Origin: Clostridiales bacterium UBA7103
Lineage (GTDB): Bacteria; Bacillota; Clostridia; Oscillospirales; Oscillospiraceae
NCBI GenBank assembly: GCA_002493305.1
Contig: DKYJ01000036.1
Coordinates: 1-38,892 of the forward strand
DNA: 38,892 nt
Direction of reading: 5' to 3'
This document shows positions 1-7,315 of the stretch, piece by piece; the first letter of the stretch is position 1; the number at the start of each line of letters is the position of its first letter. The notes beneath the pieces are model-generated. The model was given only the letters and a program-made list of their open reading frames with translations. It was not told where the DNA came from and did no database searches. The position numbers and the translations under genes are program-made.

Positions 1-20
1 CCCAGCTGAGCTATACCCCC
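1..20 (-). tRNA. 5' end of a tRNA, probably tRNA-Ala (cut by window edge)
   Basis: Read on the minus strand these 20 bases are GGGGGTATAGCTCAGCTGGG: a 7-base acceptor arm start, the TA linker, and the GCTC-AGCTGG start of a D-arm. This 5' end is typical of bacterial tRNA-Ala. The anticodon lies outside the window, so the amino acid is inferred. A minus-strand promoter lies about 90 bases upstream. Confidence 0.72.
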
Positions 21-108
21 AAATATATAAAAGAGGTATACTGGGTAATTTGTCTATTAAGTTGAGCCGGGGACTGCGGGAAAAGAGCCGCACCCTTACG
101 GCTTGATT

Positions 109-137
109 ATAATAGCAGATGAAGCGGGAAATGTCAA
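109..137 (-). promoter_or_regulatory. sigma-A type promoter for the leftward tRNA
   Basis: On the minus strand there is TTGACA (132-137), a 17-base spacer and TATTAT (109-114), an almost ideal housekeeping promoter. Transcription would start near position 102 and run into the tRNA at 20-1, giving a short leader. A strong consensus and short leader fit a stable-RNA operon, perhaps a tRNA or rRNA cluster beyond the edge. Confidence 0.7.
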
Positions 138-187
138 GGAAAAAATTCGGCTTTTTCAAAAAAACTGGGGAATATTCTTGAAACGAA

Positions 188-217
188 TGAAGGCGCGGAG
201 CTTTGTCCGCGCCTTTG
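188..217. terminator. GC-rich hairpin after the GT39 gene
   Basis: AAGGCGCGGA and TCCGCGCCTT form a 10-bp stem around a 6-base loop, just beyond the stop codon of the leftward mannosyltransferase gene. The T tract after it is interrupted on the minus strand, so termination may be partial. It separates the gene from the tRNA promoter. Confidence 0.55.
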
Positions 218-221
218 TTCG

Positions 222-2087
222 TTATATCGGCCAGGTGGGAAGCCAGCCGAGCAGGGCGTGACCCCAGGTGTTGTCAATAGGCCTGCCAGAGAGGGCGGGG
301 TAGAACAGCAGAAAGAGCGCGGCGCAGAGGGCGGCATAGCCAAAGATCAAAGCGCGCCAGCGGCGGCTGTTCTGCCGGAGGATGCTGAACACATAGCACA
401 GCGACAGCACAAGAAAGGCGGAGCAGGCAAAATAGTGATACTCAAAGGTGATGCGGGTGATGAAAACCCATGGGAGAAGCTGCGCAAGGTAGCCGATGAG
501 TATAAAGGCGGCCTTTTTATCCCGCCGGGCGACGGATTCATAGCCCAGAATAAAGAGACTGAGAAAGCCGCCCCAGCAGAGCGCCGGATTGAGGAAGGAA
601 CTGATGGAAGAGCGGCTGCCGTTATCAAAATACTCAAGATAATAGAGAATGGGGCGGATATTCAGCACCCACTGATACCAGCGGGAGGAATAGGGGTGCT
701 CGCTGTTGACCCCGGAGTGATACGTGAACATAAAGCGCTGGTTTTCAAGCACGATGTTCAGATACTCCCTGCTAAAGGGCGAAACACCCTTTGCCGCACC
801 ATAGGGGATATATGCGAGGTAATAGATAAGGCAGGGGATAAGCACAAAGAAAACTATGCAGAAAAGGCAGTTTTTGAAAAAGGCACGGAGGGAAAGTGCA
901 GAAGCCTCCAGGGCTTCCAGATGGGAAAGCTCAGAGGCGGCGGAGCTTTCCTCTGCTTCAGCTGCTTTAAGGGCCGATCTTGCCCTGCGGCGGGCTTTGA
1001 TGACAGGGGCAAACTCATTGAACCAGTGGGCCGCCCACAGCACCGCAAGACCCGCCCCGGCGTAGATACAAGTCCACTTTGAGGCGGCGCCTATGCCGAA
1101 AAACAGCCCGGAGAGTGCCAGCGCCCAGCGCTTTTTCTCCGTAAGAAAGATGTACATGAACAGGTACATCAGCAGAATGAAGAAAAGAGCGTAGGTGTCG
1201 ATGGTGGCAATGCGGGTCTGGGCATAGTGCATGAAGTCTGCCGCGAAAATTATCGTCCCGACAGTGGGAATGGCTCTGCCGCCGAAAAGCCGCTTTAAAA
1301 GCAGATACATCACCGGCAGCATCAAGACCCCAAACAGCGCCCCGCAAAAACGCCAGCCGAAGGGCGTCATGCCAAAGATGAGGATACCGAGGGACATGAT
1401 CTCCTTGCCAAGCGGAGGGTGGGACACCTCATAGGGGTAGACATTATTAAGATGCTCCCAGGCAGTGCGGGCGTGATAGATCTCATCAAAATAAGCGGAG
1501 TTCATATAGGTCTGGCTCGCGGGGGTGAGCGCGGATTCGTCGCAAAGCTCAGGCAGGGTGCAGCTAAGCACGGAGATGGGCACACCGTCCCCGTCAAGGA
1601 GAGTAAATTCGCCGAGATACGCATTGCCGCCTATACTGCTCACGCGGACATAGCGGGGGATAAGTTCAGTCTCAATGGAGACGCTGTTCCACTTTAAGAC
1701 AGAGTTATAGCCCTGCTCGAAGCTTGCGGCATGGGTATAATTCACGCCGTCAGTGCTGTATTCTATCTCGTAATTGCCGCTGCCAACGCCGGAAAACAGC
1801 ATGATGCTGGAGGGCAAAGCGCCTTCAGGCAGGGCGATGACGGCGTTGTTATCGGCCATGGGGGCAAAGCTCTGCGGCGATTGGCGGCTGCCGAGGCCGG
1901 TGAAGGCAAAAACGGCATAGATGAGCGTTATGGCGAGCAGGGGGAGAGTGTCAGCGCGCGTGAAGCGGCGCTCCGCCGCGGTTAGACCGGGCAGAGCGCA
2001 ATGCTTCAAATTGGGAAGCGCCGCAAAAAAAAGGACTATAAGCCCCGCGCATATTACCGGCAGGGCGACACGGATAAGGGTATACAT
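222..2087 (-). CDS. GT39/PMT-family dolichyl-phosphate-mannose--protein mannosyltransferase-like membrane enzyme
   Basis: Probable polytopic GT-C glycosyltransferase that would transfer a sugar from a polyprenyl-phosphate donor to protein or envelope acceptors outside the membrane. Seen: a first membrane segment at about residues 5-25, a second at 47-67, then FDEIYHARTAW at 200-210, whose Asp-Glu pair matches the catalytic acidic motif of PMT enzymes, followed by HPPLGK (223-228) and many further membrane helices. Residues about 90-170 form a beta-rich outside segment (IEYSTDGVNYTHA) resembling a discoidin/F5-8C-type module inserted before the catalytic loop. A charged Ala/Glu-rich cytoplasmic stretch lies near 365-410. 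The start at 2087 has AGGTGA upstream. Family is confident, acceptor is unknown. The gene follows the HAD phosphatase gene in the same direction, separated by a repeat. Confidence 0.85.
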   Translation of the reverse strand: MYTLIRVALPVICAGLIVLFFAALPNLKHCALPGLTAAERRFTRADTLPLLAITLIYAVFAFTGLGSRQSPQSFAPMADNNAVIALPEGALPSSIMLFSGVGSGNYEIEYSTDGVNYTHAASFEQGYNSVLKWNSVSIETELIPRYVRVSSIGGNAYLGEFTLLDGDGVPISVLSCTLPELCDESALTPASQTYMNSAYFDEIYHARTAWEHLNNVYPYEVSHPPLGKEIMSLGILIFGMTPFGWRFCGALFGVLMLPVMYLLLKRLFGGRAIPTVGTIIFAADFMHYAQTRIATIDTYALFFILLMYLFMYIFLTEKKRWALALSGLFFGIGAASKWTCIYAGAGLAVLWAAHWFNEFAPVIKARRRARSALKAAEAEESSAASELSHLEALEASALSLRAFFKNCLFCIVFFVLIPCLIYYLAYIPYGAAKGVSPFSREYLNIVLENQRFMFTYHSGVNSEHPYSSRWYQWVLNIRPILYYLEYFDNGSRSSISSFLNPALCWGGFLSLFILGYESVARRDKKAAFILIGYLAQLLPWVFITRITFEYHYFACSAFLVLSLCYVFSILRQNSRRWRALIFGYAALCAALFLLFYPALSGRPIDNTWGHALLGWLPTWPI

Positions 2088-2127
2088 ATTCAGAGCTTGA
2101 GTTCACCTTTCAAGTAAATGATGATTA

Positions 2128-2262
2128 AATCGGCAAGAGCAGATCGCAAGAGAATTTGTGTTCTGACGATGGCACTTTTTTGCAGACATACTTTGTGTAT
2201 TTCAAGAAAAAGTGACGAAGTCAGGGCGCAAATTGCCTGCAAGATGCCTTGAAGGTTTATTC
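2128..2262 (+). repeat. structured dispersed repeat, copy 1
   Basis: Roughly 80% identical to 5876-6010, in the same orientation. Both copies fold into a long imperfect hairpin: an outer stem pairing AATTTGTGTTCTGA (2153-2166) with TCAGGGCGCAAATT (2221-2234), an inner stem CACTTTTT/AAAAAGTG, and an apical CATAC-TTTG-TGTAT. Several outer pairs are G.U when read as plus-strand RNA and would be mismatches on the minus strand. It fills the gap between the HAD gene (whose stop codon lies at its edge) and the mannosyltransferase gene. Confidence 0.75.
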
Positions 2263-3057
2263 AACATTTACTAAAGCTTGGTGTAATTCTTTGACGGAGG
2301 GGAGGACATAGTCGGGCTTGCGCTCGGCGGCGGCGAGGATAGTCTCGTCCGTCTCGCCGGACATGACAAGCACGGAGACCGCCCCGGCGTTCTGAGCAAC
2401 AGCTATATCGGTATAGAGCCGGTCACCCACGGCGCAGATGCGGGAGTTGTCAATGCCGGTCATGGCGGAGACCTCGTCCACCATGGCGCGGTTGGGCTTG
2501 CCTATGTAAAACGGCTCAACCCCGGAGGAGGCGGTGAGCAGGGCGCAGATGCTGCCGCAGTCGGGCAGAACCTCGTCCGCGGGCATGGGGCAGACCCAGT
2601 CGGGATTGGCGGCGATGAAGGCCGCGCCCCGGCGCAGGAAATGGCAGGCCTTATCGAGCTTTTCATACACAAGCTCCGTATCAAAGCCCACGACCACGGT
2701 GTCCGCGTTCTCCTCAACAAGATTAACGCCATAGCTCAAAAGCTCGCGGCGGAAGGCGGCAGTGCCCACAAGGAAGACTCTTGCCTCGGGCCGGGTGCGG
2801 CGAAGGAAAAGCCCCGTCGCCATGCCGGAGGTGAATACATTCTCCGCCTCGCAAGGGAAGCCCAGCTTTTTCAGGCGGGTGATATAATCCTCGCCCGCGC
2901 GGGAGGAGTTATTGGTGAGATAGATATACTTCTTGCCCAGACGGGGAAGATCCTCCATAAGCTCGATAGCCCCGTCATATATCTCGTCGCCGAGATAGAG
3001 AGTGCCGTCCATATCAAAGAGGAACAGCTCGCAGTCAAGCAGTTTTTTGAAATCCAT
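2257..3057 (-). CDS. HAD-superfamily IIA (NagD/AraL-like) sugar-phosphate phosphatase
   Basis: Predicted cytoplasmic Mg-dependent phosphatase acting on small phosphorylated metabolites. Seen: HAD motif I FDMDGTLYLGD (residues 14-24) with nucleophile Asp15 and acid Asp17, motif II TNNSS (48-52), a C2-type cap, motif III Lys in GKPN (about 186), and motif IV GDRLYTDI (about 211-218) with the metal-binding aspartates. The 266-residue length is normal for the NagD/p-nitrophenylphosphatase group. It lies 199 bases downstream of glycerol kinase in the same direction, and relatives include glycerol-3-phosphate phosphatases, so recycling of glycerol-3-phosphate is a reasonable but unproven guess. The stop codon is at the boundary of a dispersed repeat. 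Confidence 0.88.
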   Translation of the reverse strand: MDFKKLLDCELFLFDMDGTLYLGDEIYDGAIELMEDLPRLGKKYIYLTNNSSRAGEDYITRLKKLGFPCEAENVFTSGMATGLFLRRTRPEARVFLVGTAAFRRELLSYGVNLVEENADTVVVGFDTELVYEKLDKACHFLRRGAAFIAANPDWVCPMPADEVLPDCGSICALLTASSGVEPFYIGKPNRAMVDEVSAMTGIDNSRICAVGDRLYTDIAVAQNAGAVSVLVMSGETDETILAAAERKPDYVLPSVKELHQALVNVE

Positions 3058-3114
3058 GGTAACTAATCTCCATTCTGCCGAACACCGGCAATATAGGTAA
3101 AAATAATAACTAAA

Positions 3115-3250
3115 TAAAGTCTTGCGAGGTTCGACGCCTACGGGCGGCTTGCCCTCTCAGGCGCTACGCGCCAGCTCTCCCAAAGGGAGAGCCAAGTACT
3201 GCGTCCGATGCAATGCACCTTGCGAAATGGGAGGCAAGGGGCTTGGAGCA
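3115..3250. repeat. multi-hairpin intergenic repeat between glpK and the HAD gene
   Basis: Contains consecutive small palindromes: CGCC-TAC-GGGCG, GGCGC-TAC-GCGCC and GCTCTCCC-AAA-GGGAGAGC (about 3171-3194). The arrangement resembles dispersed palindromic units I recall from gut Clostridia, although no second copy occurs in this window. It may end or attenuate glpK transcription, but no clean T tract follows. Confidence 0.55.
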
Positions 3251-3256
3251 TATATT

Positions 3257-4744
3257 TTATTCTGCCCAGGCGAGAGCACATTTAACAGCTTTGTGCCAGC
3301 CGTCGGTGAGTTCTTTGCGCTTTTCGTCCGCCATGGAGGGGACGAAGGTCTTGTCAACGGCCCAGTTGCCGCGGACATCGTCAAGACTTGTCCAGAAGCC
3401 GACGGCAAGACCCGCGAGATAGGCGGCGCCGAGGGCGGTGGTCTCTATGCAGCGGGGGCGCACGACATCGGCGCCGAGAATATCCGCCTGAAACTGCATG
3501 AGAAAGTCATTGGAGCAGGCGCCGCCATCCACCTTCAAATCGGACACGGGGATGCCGGAATCGACCTCCATGGCGCGGACAATGTCATAGCTCTGGTAAG
3601 CGAGGGACTCAAGGGTGGCTCTGACAAGATGGGCGCGGGAGAAGCCGCGCGTCACGCCGACGACAACGCCTCTTGCCCGCTGATTCCACCAAGGTGCGCC
3701 AAGCCCCGTGAACGCGGGGACGACATAGCCGCCGGCGGTGTCGGGAACACTCAAAGCGTACTGGAGGCTCTCAGGGGCGGAGGAGATGACGCTCAGCTCG
3801 TCGCGCAGCCACTGGATGGCGGCCCCGGCGACAAAGACGCTGCCCTCAAGAGCGTACTGCGCCTGCTCGCCGCAGGAAGCGGCGATGGTGGTGATAAGCC
3901 CGCTGCGGCTCTCAACTATATCAGAGCCGGTGTTGAGGAGCATGAAGCAGCCCGTGCCATAGGTGTTTTTCATCTGGCCCGGCTCAAAGCAGCACTGGCC
4001 GAAGAGCGCGGCCTGCTGGTCGCCGGCAGCGCCGGAGATGGGGATCTCCCCGCCGTAAAGCTCAAACTCACTCTTGCCGTAAACGCAGCTGGAGGGCTTG
4101 ACCTCGGGCAGCATGGAGGCGGGAATGTTGAAGAGCTTCAGAAGCTCCTCGTCCCAGCAGAGCTCATGAATATTATAAAGCATGGTGCGGCTGGCGTTGG
4201 TGCGGTCGGTAACATGCACCCTGCCGCCGGTGAGCTTCCAGATGAGCCATGTATCAATGGTGCCAAAAAGGAGCTTGCCAGCCTCGGCACGGCTGCGCGC
4301 GCCGGGAACATTATCAAGAAGCCATTTTATCTTGGAGGCGGAGAAATACGCATCGGGCACAAGGCCGGTCTTTGCGCGCAGCTTATCGCCATAGCCGTCC
4401 TTAATGAGCTTGTCGATAATATCGGCTGTGCGGCGGCATTGCCAGACTATGGCGTTGGCAATAGGCTCGCCGGTCTCTTTATCCCAGACAACGGTGGTTT
4501 CGCGTTGGTTGGTGATGCCGATGCCGGCGATATCCGCCGCGCTGACACACAGCTTATCCATAGCGGCGCGGGAGACTTCAAGCGTTACATCCCAGATCTC
4601 CTTCGCGTTATGCTCCACCCAGCCGGGCTGGGGAAAAATCTGCTTAAATTCCTTCTGGACGCTGGAGCATATATTGCCCGAGTGGTCAAAAAGAATGCAG
4701 CGGGAGCTGGTAGTTCCCTGATCAAGAGCCATGATGTACTTCAT
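3257..4744 (-). CDS. glpK: glycerol kinase
   Basis: ATP-dependent phosphorylation of glycerol to sn-glycerol-3-phosphate in the cytoplasm; FGGY family. Seen: N-terminal phosphate loop ALDQGTTSSR (6-15), glycerol-site NQRETTVVW (79-87) and WQCRRTA (101-107), AGDQQAALFGQ (240-250), NTYGTGCF, and the C-terminal nucleotide motif VDGGACSNDFLMQFQADI. At 495 residues it is full length. In Enterococcus/Bacillus enzymes the activation loop carries a His phosphorylated by HPr; the aligned position here appears to be Glu228 (EFELYG), so PTS activation may be absent. RBS AAGGAG is 8 bases before ATG. No glpF or glpD lies nearby. The gene starts only 42 bases after the phage-type repressor gene, leaving little room for its own promoter. 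Confidence 0.97.
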   Translation of the reverse strand: MKYIMALDQGTTSSRCILFDHSGNICSSVQKEFKQIFPQPGWVEHNAKEIWDVTLEVSRAAMDKLCVSAADIAGIGITNQRETTVVWDKETGEPIANAIVWQCRRTADIIDKLIKDGYGDKLRAKTGLVPDAYFSASKIKWLLDNVPGARSRAEAGKLLFGTIDTWLIWKLTGGRVHVTDRTNASRTMLYNIHELCWDEELLKLFNIPASMLPEVKPSSCVYGKSEFELYGGEIPISGAAGDQQAALFGQCCFEPGQMKNTYGTGCFMLLNTGSDIVESRSGLITTIAASCGEQAQYALEGSVFVAGAAIQWLRDELSVISSAPESLQYALSVPDTAGGYVVPAFTGLGAPWWNQRARGVVVGVTRGFSRAHLVRATLESLAYQSYDIVRAMEVDSGIPVSDLKVDGGACSNDFLMQFQADILGADVVRPRCIETTALGAAYLAGLAVGFWTSLDDVRGNWAVDKTFVPSMADEKRKELTDGWHKAVKCALAWAE

Positions 4745-4786
4745 AGAAATTCTCCTTTTTATGTGTTGTTATATTATTTATATTAC

Positions 4787-5575
4787 TCACAGGTAGGAAG
4801 GGCGGGGGAGGCGCTTGTCCAGCAGCACCTTTCCGAAGCAGACGCAGCTTCTGCCGCTGCTGCGGGCGATGCTGATATTGGCGTCCTGCCGGCGGGGGTT
4901 AGCTGAGAGCAGGTGGAGCGTCCCGGCGTAGTCGACACACCACTGCTTACAGAAAACATCACCGTCAACAAAGAACACGCCCACATCAAACTCCCGCAGG
5001 GGGCTGTCCCGCCGGACATAGACAAGGCTGCCGTCGGGGATATAGGGAGCCATACTGTCGCCCTGAATGCTGATGCAGAAATCCGCCCCGGAGGGGACTG
5101 CGGCACTGCGGGGGATAAGTTCATAATCGTCCCCCTCGATAGGGGAGGCGTAGCCCGCTGCGGCGGGGACAAGATAGTGCTTTATATACTCCACGGGGGC
5201 GGGCTGTTTCGCCCGGTACTCCTCCTGTCCGGAGAGATAATTGCCATAGCGCACAAGCTCACCCTGACCCTGCTCATTGAGGGAATCATAGATGCGGACA
5301 ATGGGCGCGGCTCTCGCGGGAATGACACTGTCAGAGGAGGACTGACCGACAGAGGCAGGCTCGATAAGGGCTGAGATGGGGACGCCGTAATACCGGGAGA
5401 GAGCCTCGATCTTATCCATGCGGGGAGTCTGCTCGCCGCTGAGATAAGCGGAGACGGTGGACTTGCTGACGGATAAAAGCTTCGCTATGTCTACCTGCCG
5501 CTCACCCCGCTGCTCCATGAGCCGGCGGAGATTTGCGGCGAAAATGCCCCGGTCATACCTGACGGAATTTGCCAT
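4787..5575 (-). CDS. CI/LexA-like phage repressor (XRE helix-turn-helix plus S24 peptidase)
   Basis: Transcriptional repressor expected to hold lysogeny and self-cleave on RecA activation. Seen: N-terminal XRE helix-turn-helix at about 14-65 (DIAKLLSVSKSTVSAYLSGE at 29-48); a linker; and a C-terminal S24 domain with Ala140-Gly141 as probable autocleavage bond (PAAAGYASP), nucleophile Ser174 in GDSMAPYIPDG, and general-base Lys210 in DVFCKQW. At 262 residues it is a complete repressor. The RBS GGAGGG is close to the ATG. Its promoter (5613-5641) has a GTTAAACCGAA operator beside the -35. It is the only regulatory gene left in the prophage remnant and is transcribed toward glpK, 42 bases downstream. 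Confidence 0.92.
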   Translation of the reverse strand: MANSVRYDRGIFAANLRRLMEQRGERQVDIAKLLSVSKSTVSAYLSGEQTPRMDKIEALSRYYGVPISALIEPASVGQSSSDSVIPARAAPIVRIYDSLNEQGQGELVRYGNYLSGQEEYRAKQPAPVEYIKHYLVPAAAGYASPIEGDDYELIPRSAAVPSGADFCISIQGDSMAPYIPDGSLVYVRRDSPLREFDVGVFFVDGDVFCKQWCVDYAGTLHLLSANPRRQDANISIARSSGRSCVCFGKVLLDKRLPRPSYL

Positions 5576-5612
5576 CTCTTTCCCTCCAAAAACAAAATGT
5601 AATTATAGTATT

Positions 5613-5641
5613 AATTTAAGGCTTAACATGGCATTTGTCAA
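5613..5641 (-). promoter_or_regulatory. repressor promoter (PRM-like)
   Basis: Minus strand: TTGACA (5636-5641), 17-base spacer, TAAATT (5613-5618). It would transcribe the repressor gene starting at 5575. The operator-like GTTAAACCGAA at 5642-5652 abuts the -35 box, so bound repressor could act on its own promoter. Confidence 0.65.
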
Positions 5642-5709
5642 GTTAAACCGAAAATTTTTTGAAAAAACTATTGACAAACCGAACATGAAGTGGTAAGGTT
5701 AAACCGAAC
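5642..5709. promoter_or_regulatory. phage switch operators and early promoter
   Basis: Three related direct sites: GTTAAACCGAA (5642-5652), ACAAACCGAAC (5674-5684) and GTTAAACCGAAC (5698-5709). They overlap a plus-strand promoter TTGACA (5671-5676), 17-base spacer, TAAGGT (5694-5699). The second site overlaps the -35 box and the third covers the -10/start, as expected for repression of an early phage promoter by the adjacent CI-like protein. That the repressor binds here is inferred from position and repetition. Confidence 0.7.
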
Positions 5710-5727
5710 TGAGAGAGAAATAAATTT

Positions 5728-5790
5728 GCCAAGGCACGCTGTAGATCCCGGACAAAACGAGTAAATGCGGGTCAGTACGGCTGCTTTGGC
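5728..5790 (+). other. long hairpin in the leader of the rightward phage transcript
   Basis: GCCAAGGCA (5728-5736) pairs with TGCTTTGGC (5782-5790), and GCTGTA pairs with TACGGC just inside, with a partly paired inner part (ATCCCG against CGGGT). The 63-base structure lies about 20 bases after the predicted early start point and contains no convincing reading frame. It could be a phage antitermination element, a small RNA or a remnant of a lost early gene leader. Confidence 0.45.
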
Positions 5791-5829
5791 GGGCGCGGCG
5801 CAGGTGGACGCTTTTTTATTTCTCAAATA

Positions 5830-5841
5830 GTTCGGTTTAAC
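5830..5841 (-). promoter_or_regulatory. inverted copy of the phage operator
   Basis: GTTCGGTTTAAC is the exact reverse complement of GTTAAACCGAAC at 5698-5709. A distal inverted site 120 bases away could allow repressor looping or mark a former cro-side operator. Binding is inferred. Confidence 0.55.
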
Positions 5842-5875
5842 GAAACTAAACAACGAAAAGGGTAAGCGCAGAACA

Positions 5876-6010
5876 AACCGGCGAGAGCGATTTGCGAGAG
5901 AATTTGTGTTCTGATGAAGGCAGCTTTTCGCGGACATACTTTGTGTATTTCAAGAAAAGCTGACAAAATCAGGGCGCAAATTGTCCGCAAAGCACCGGGG
6001 CGATTTATTC
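5876..6010 (+). repeat. structured dispersed repeat, copy 2
   Basis: Same family and orientation as 2128-2262. Inner stem here is CAGCTTTTC/GAAAAGCTG, a perfect 9-bp helix; two base pairs differ from copy 1 with changes on both sides of the stem, which argues that the fold matters. The apical CATACTTTGTGTATTTCAAG is identical in both copies. It occupies the likely deletion junction of the prophage, just before the first phage reading frame. Confidence 0.75.
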
Positions 6011-6043
6011 GGAGCTTATCCCAATAAAGAAAGGAGGAGTGGC

Positions 6044-6127
6044 ATGGAGCAGATACCGGACGATCCGATCATCGCCTGCATACGGGAGACAGGCTGCCCG
6101 CCATGGATAAAAGGTGGGAGAAAATGA
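6044..6127 (+). CDS. 27-residue phage peptide
   Basis: Short frame reading MEQIPDDPIIACIRETG then CPPWIKGGRK, preceded by AAGGAGG with good spacing, and overlapping the next frame by ATGA. Small proteins with an IPDDPII...PPW pattern are, as far as I recall, common between tail and lysis genes of Clostridia phages. Function unknown. Too short for certainty, but the ribosome site and coupled stop/start support translation. Confidence 0.5.
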   Translation: MEQIPDDPIIACIRETGCPPWIKGGRK

Positions 6128-6219
6128 GCGGCAGGAAGAAACGGGAGATACCCAATGAGGCAAAAAAACTGGTGCGGTTACCGTCAGCCCATATAACGCC
6201 GGGGCGGCGGCGGGCATAA
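6124..6219 (+). CDS. 31-residue frame, possibly a chimera at the deletion junction
   Basis: Starts at the ATGA overlap with the preceding peptide (MSGRKKREIPNEAKKLVRLP) and runs into sequence whose tail-protein reading is in another frame (KTGAVTVSPYNAGAAAG, from about 6162). This suggests a phage gene start joined out of frame to the truncated tail gene. It probably encodes nothing useful. Confidence 0.35.
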   Translation: MSGRKKREIPNEAKKLVRLPSAHITPGRRRA

Positions 6220-7301
6220 GCTGTTTTGTGCAGGGATACAGTATGGCGGACAGCAGCTTTGACGACAGCCTCATAACGCTTAAATATGGGGCGGGCATCA
6301 TAAAACGGGAGATTATCTGCGCCGGAGTGTCCAACAGCGCGGCACCGTACCGCACCGGGCTAATAGCCGGAGATACGGAGCTTATCGCCCGCATAACCGA
6401 CAGCAGAGGCTTCACCGCCCAGCAGAAAATCAGCATTAAGCCCGAAGCGTACGCAAAGCCCCGTCTGAGCGGGATAGAGATATTCCGCTCAGACGCCGCG
6501 GGCACGGCGGACGAGGCGGGAGGCAGAATATGCGCCAGAGCGACAGCCATGGTCAGCAGCCTTGCCGGGGAGAATACACTCAGCCTGACTGCGGCAATAC
6601 GAAGCAAATACGGCAGCTATGGCGGGGAACAGAGCCTTGCAAGCGGTGAGGCGGCCGTGCTTTCAGACAGCGCGAGCCCCGATGAGACTATATTTGTGCG
6701 CCTGACGGCAAGGGACAGGCTGGGCGAAACGGCGCAGTATGAGCACACGCTTTCACCGCGCAGATGGGCAATGAAGTTCAGGGAGAGCGGAGAGGGCGTT
6801 GCCTTTGGAAAAGCGCCCTCGGTCGACAAGGTGCTGGAAATCCCTGAGGATTGGGAGATAAAGCGAGGGCAGAAGCTCCTGCCATGGGGGATAGCCCCGG
6901 GCACCGTCACCAGAAACATGCTTGCGGAGGAGGTGACCGCAGGGGCGCTGGGCGGAGCCACGGTCAGCCTGCTGTGGGAAAACCCCAGCCTTTTGGCGGC
7001 GTTCCCGGCGCAGAATATTTATCTGCCGGGGAATGAGCGAAAGCTTTATCTGTTGTATACGATAGCTTCCATAGAGGATCCGAGCCTGATGAGCTTTATA
7101 TGCCCGAATGTAGTTACGACGACCAGCAAGCTGAGCTTCCCGTGGGCGTATCACGATCTGGTCGTGAGCAACCGCAGCCTGTATGTGGGACAAAATAGCA
7201 CGATCTCCATTTCACAAAACACCTATATGACCCATACAGGCTATTCAGGCGTCAATGACCAGTTCAACATTCCATGGCGAATTTACGGCATAAATTTCTA
7301 A
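6159..7301 (+). pseudogene. C-terminal fragment of a phage tail/baseplate structural protein
   Basis: The open frame begins after a stop at 6156 without an ATG or ribosome site; the first possible start is GTG at 6228, already inside the conserved part (SPYNAGAAAGISCFVQGYS continues upstream of it). The protein resembles the C-terminal half of DUF859-like phage minor structural proteins: Ig-like strands (ELIARITDSRGFTAQQ), a beta-sandwich (SLTAAIRSKYG), then the GVAFGKAPSVDKVLEI motif typical of tail-tip and fibre proteins, and a receptor-like end (GYSGVNDQFNIPWRIYGINF). The N-terminal part is missing, consistent with the large prophage deletion. It stops 14 bases before the next gene, whose AGGAGG lies in the gap. 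Confidence 0.65.
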
Positions 7302-7315
7302 GACAGGAGGAAACA

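Noticed and set aside
258..1082. A 274-codon plus-strand frame
   Set aside because: Antisense to the mannosyltransferase gene, which has clear membrane helices and catalytic motif; no domain in the antisense reading.
3122..4906. A 594-codon open frame on the plus strand
   Set aside because: Antisense to glpK over nearly its whole length; Gly/Ala-rich with no motif, a mirror of glpK codon use.
6005..6607. A 200-codon minus-strand frame in the prophage
   Set aside because: Antisense to the tail-protein fragment, whose motifs (ITDSRGFT, GVAFGKAPS) are convincing.
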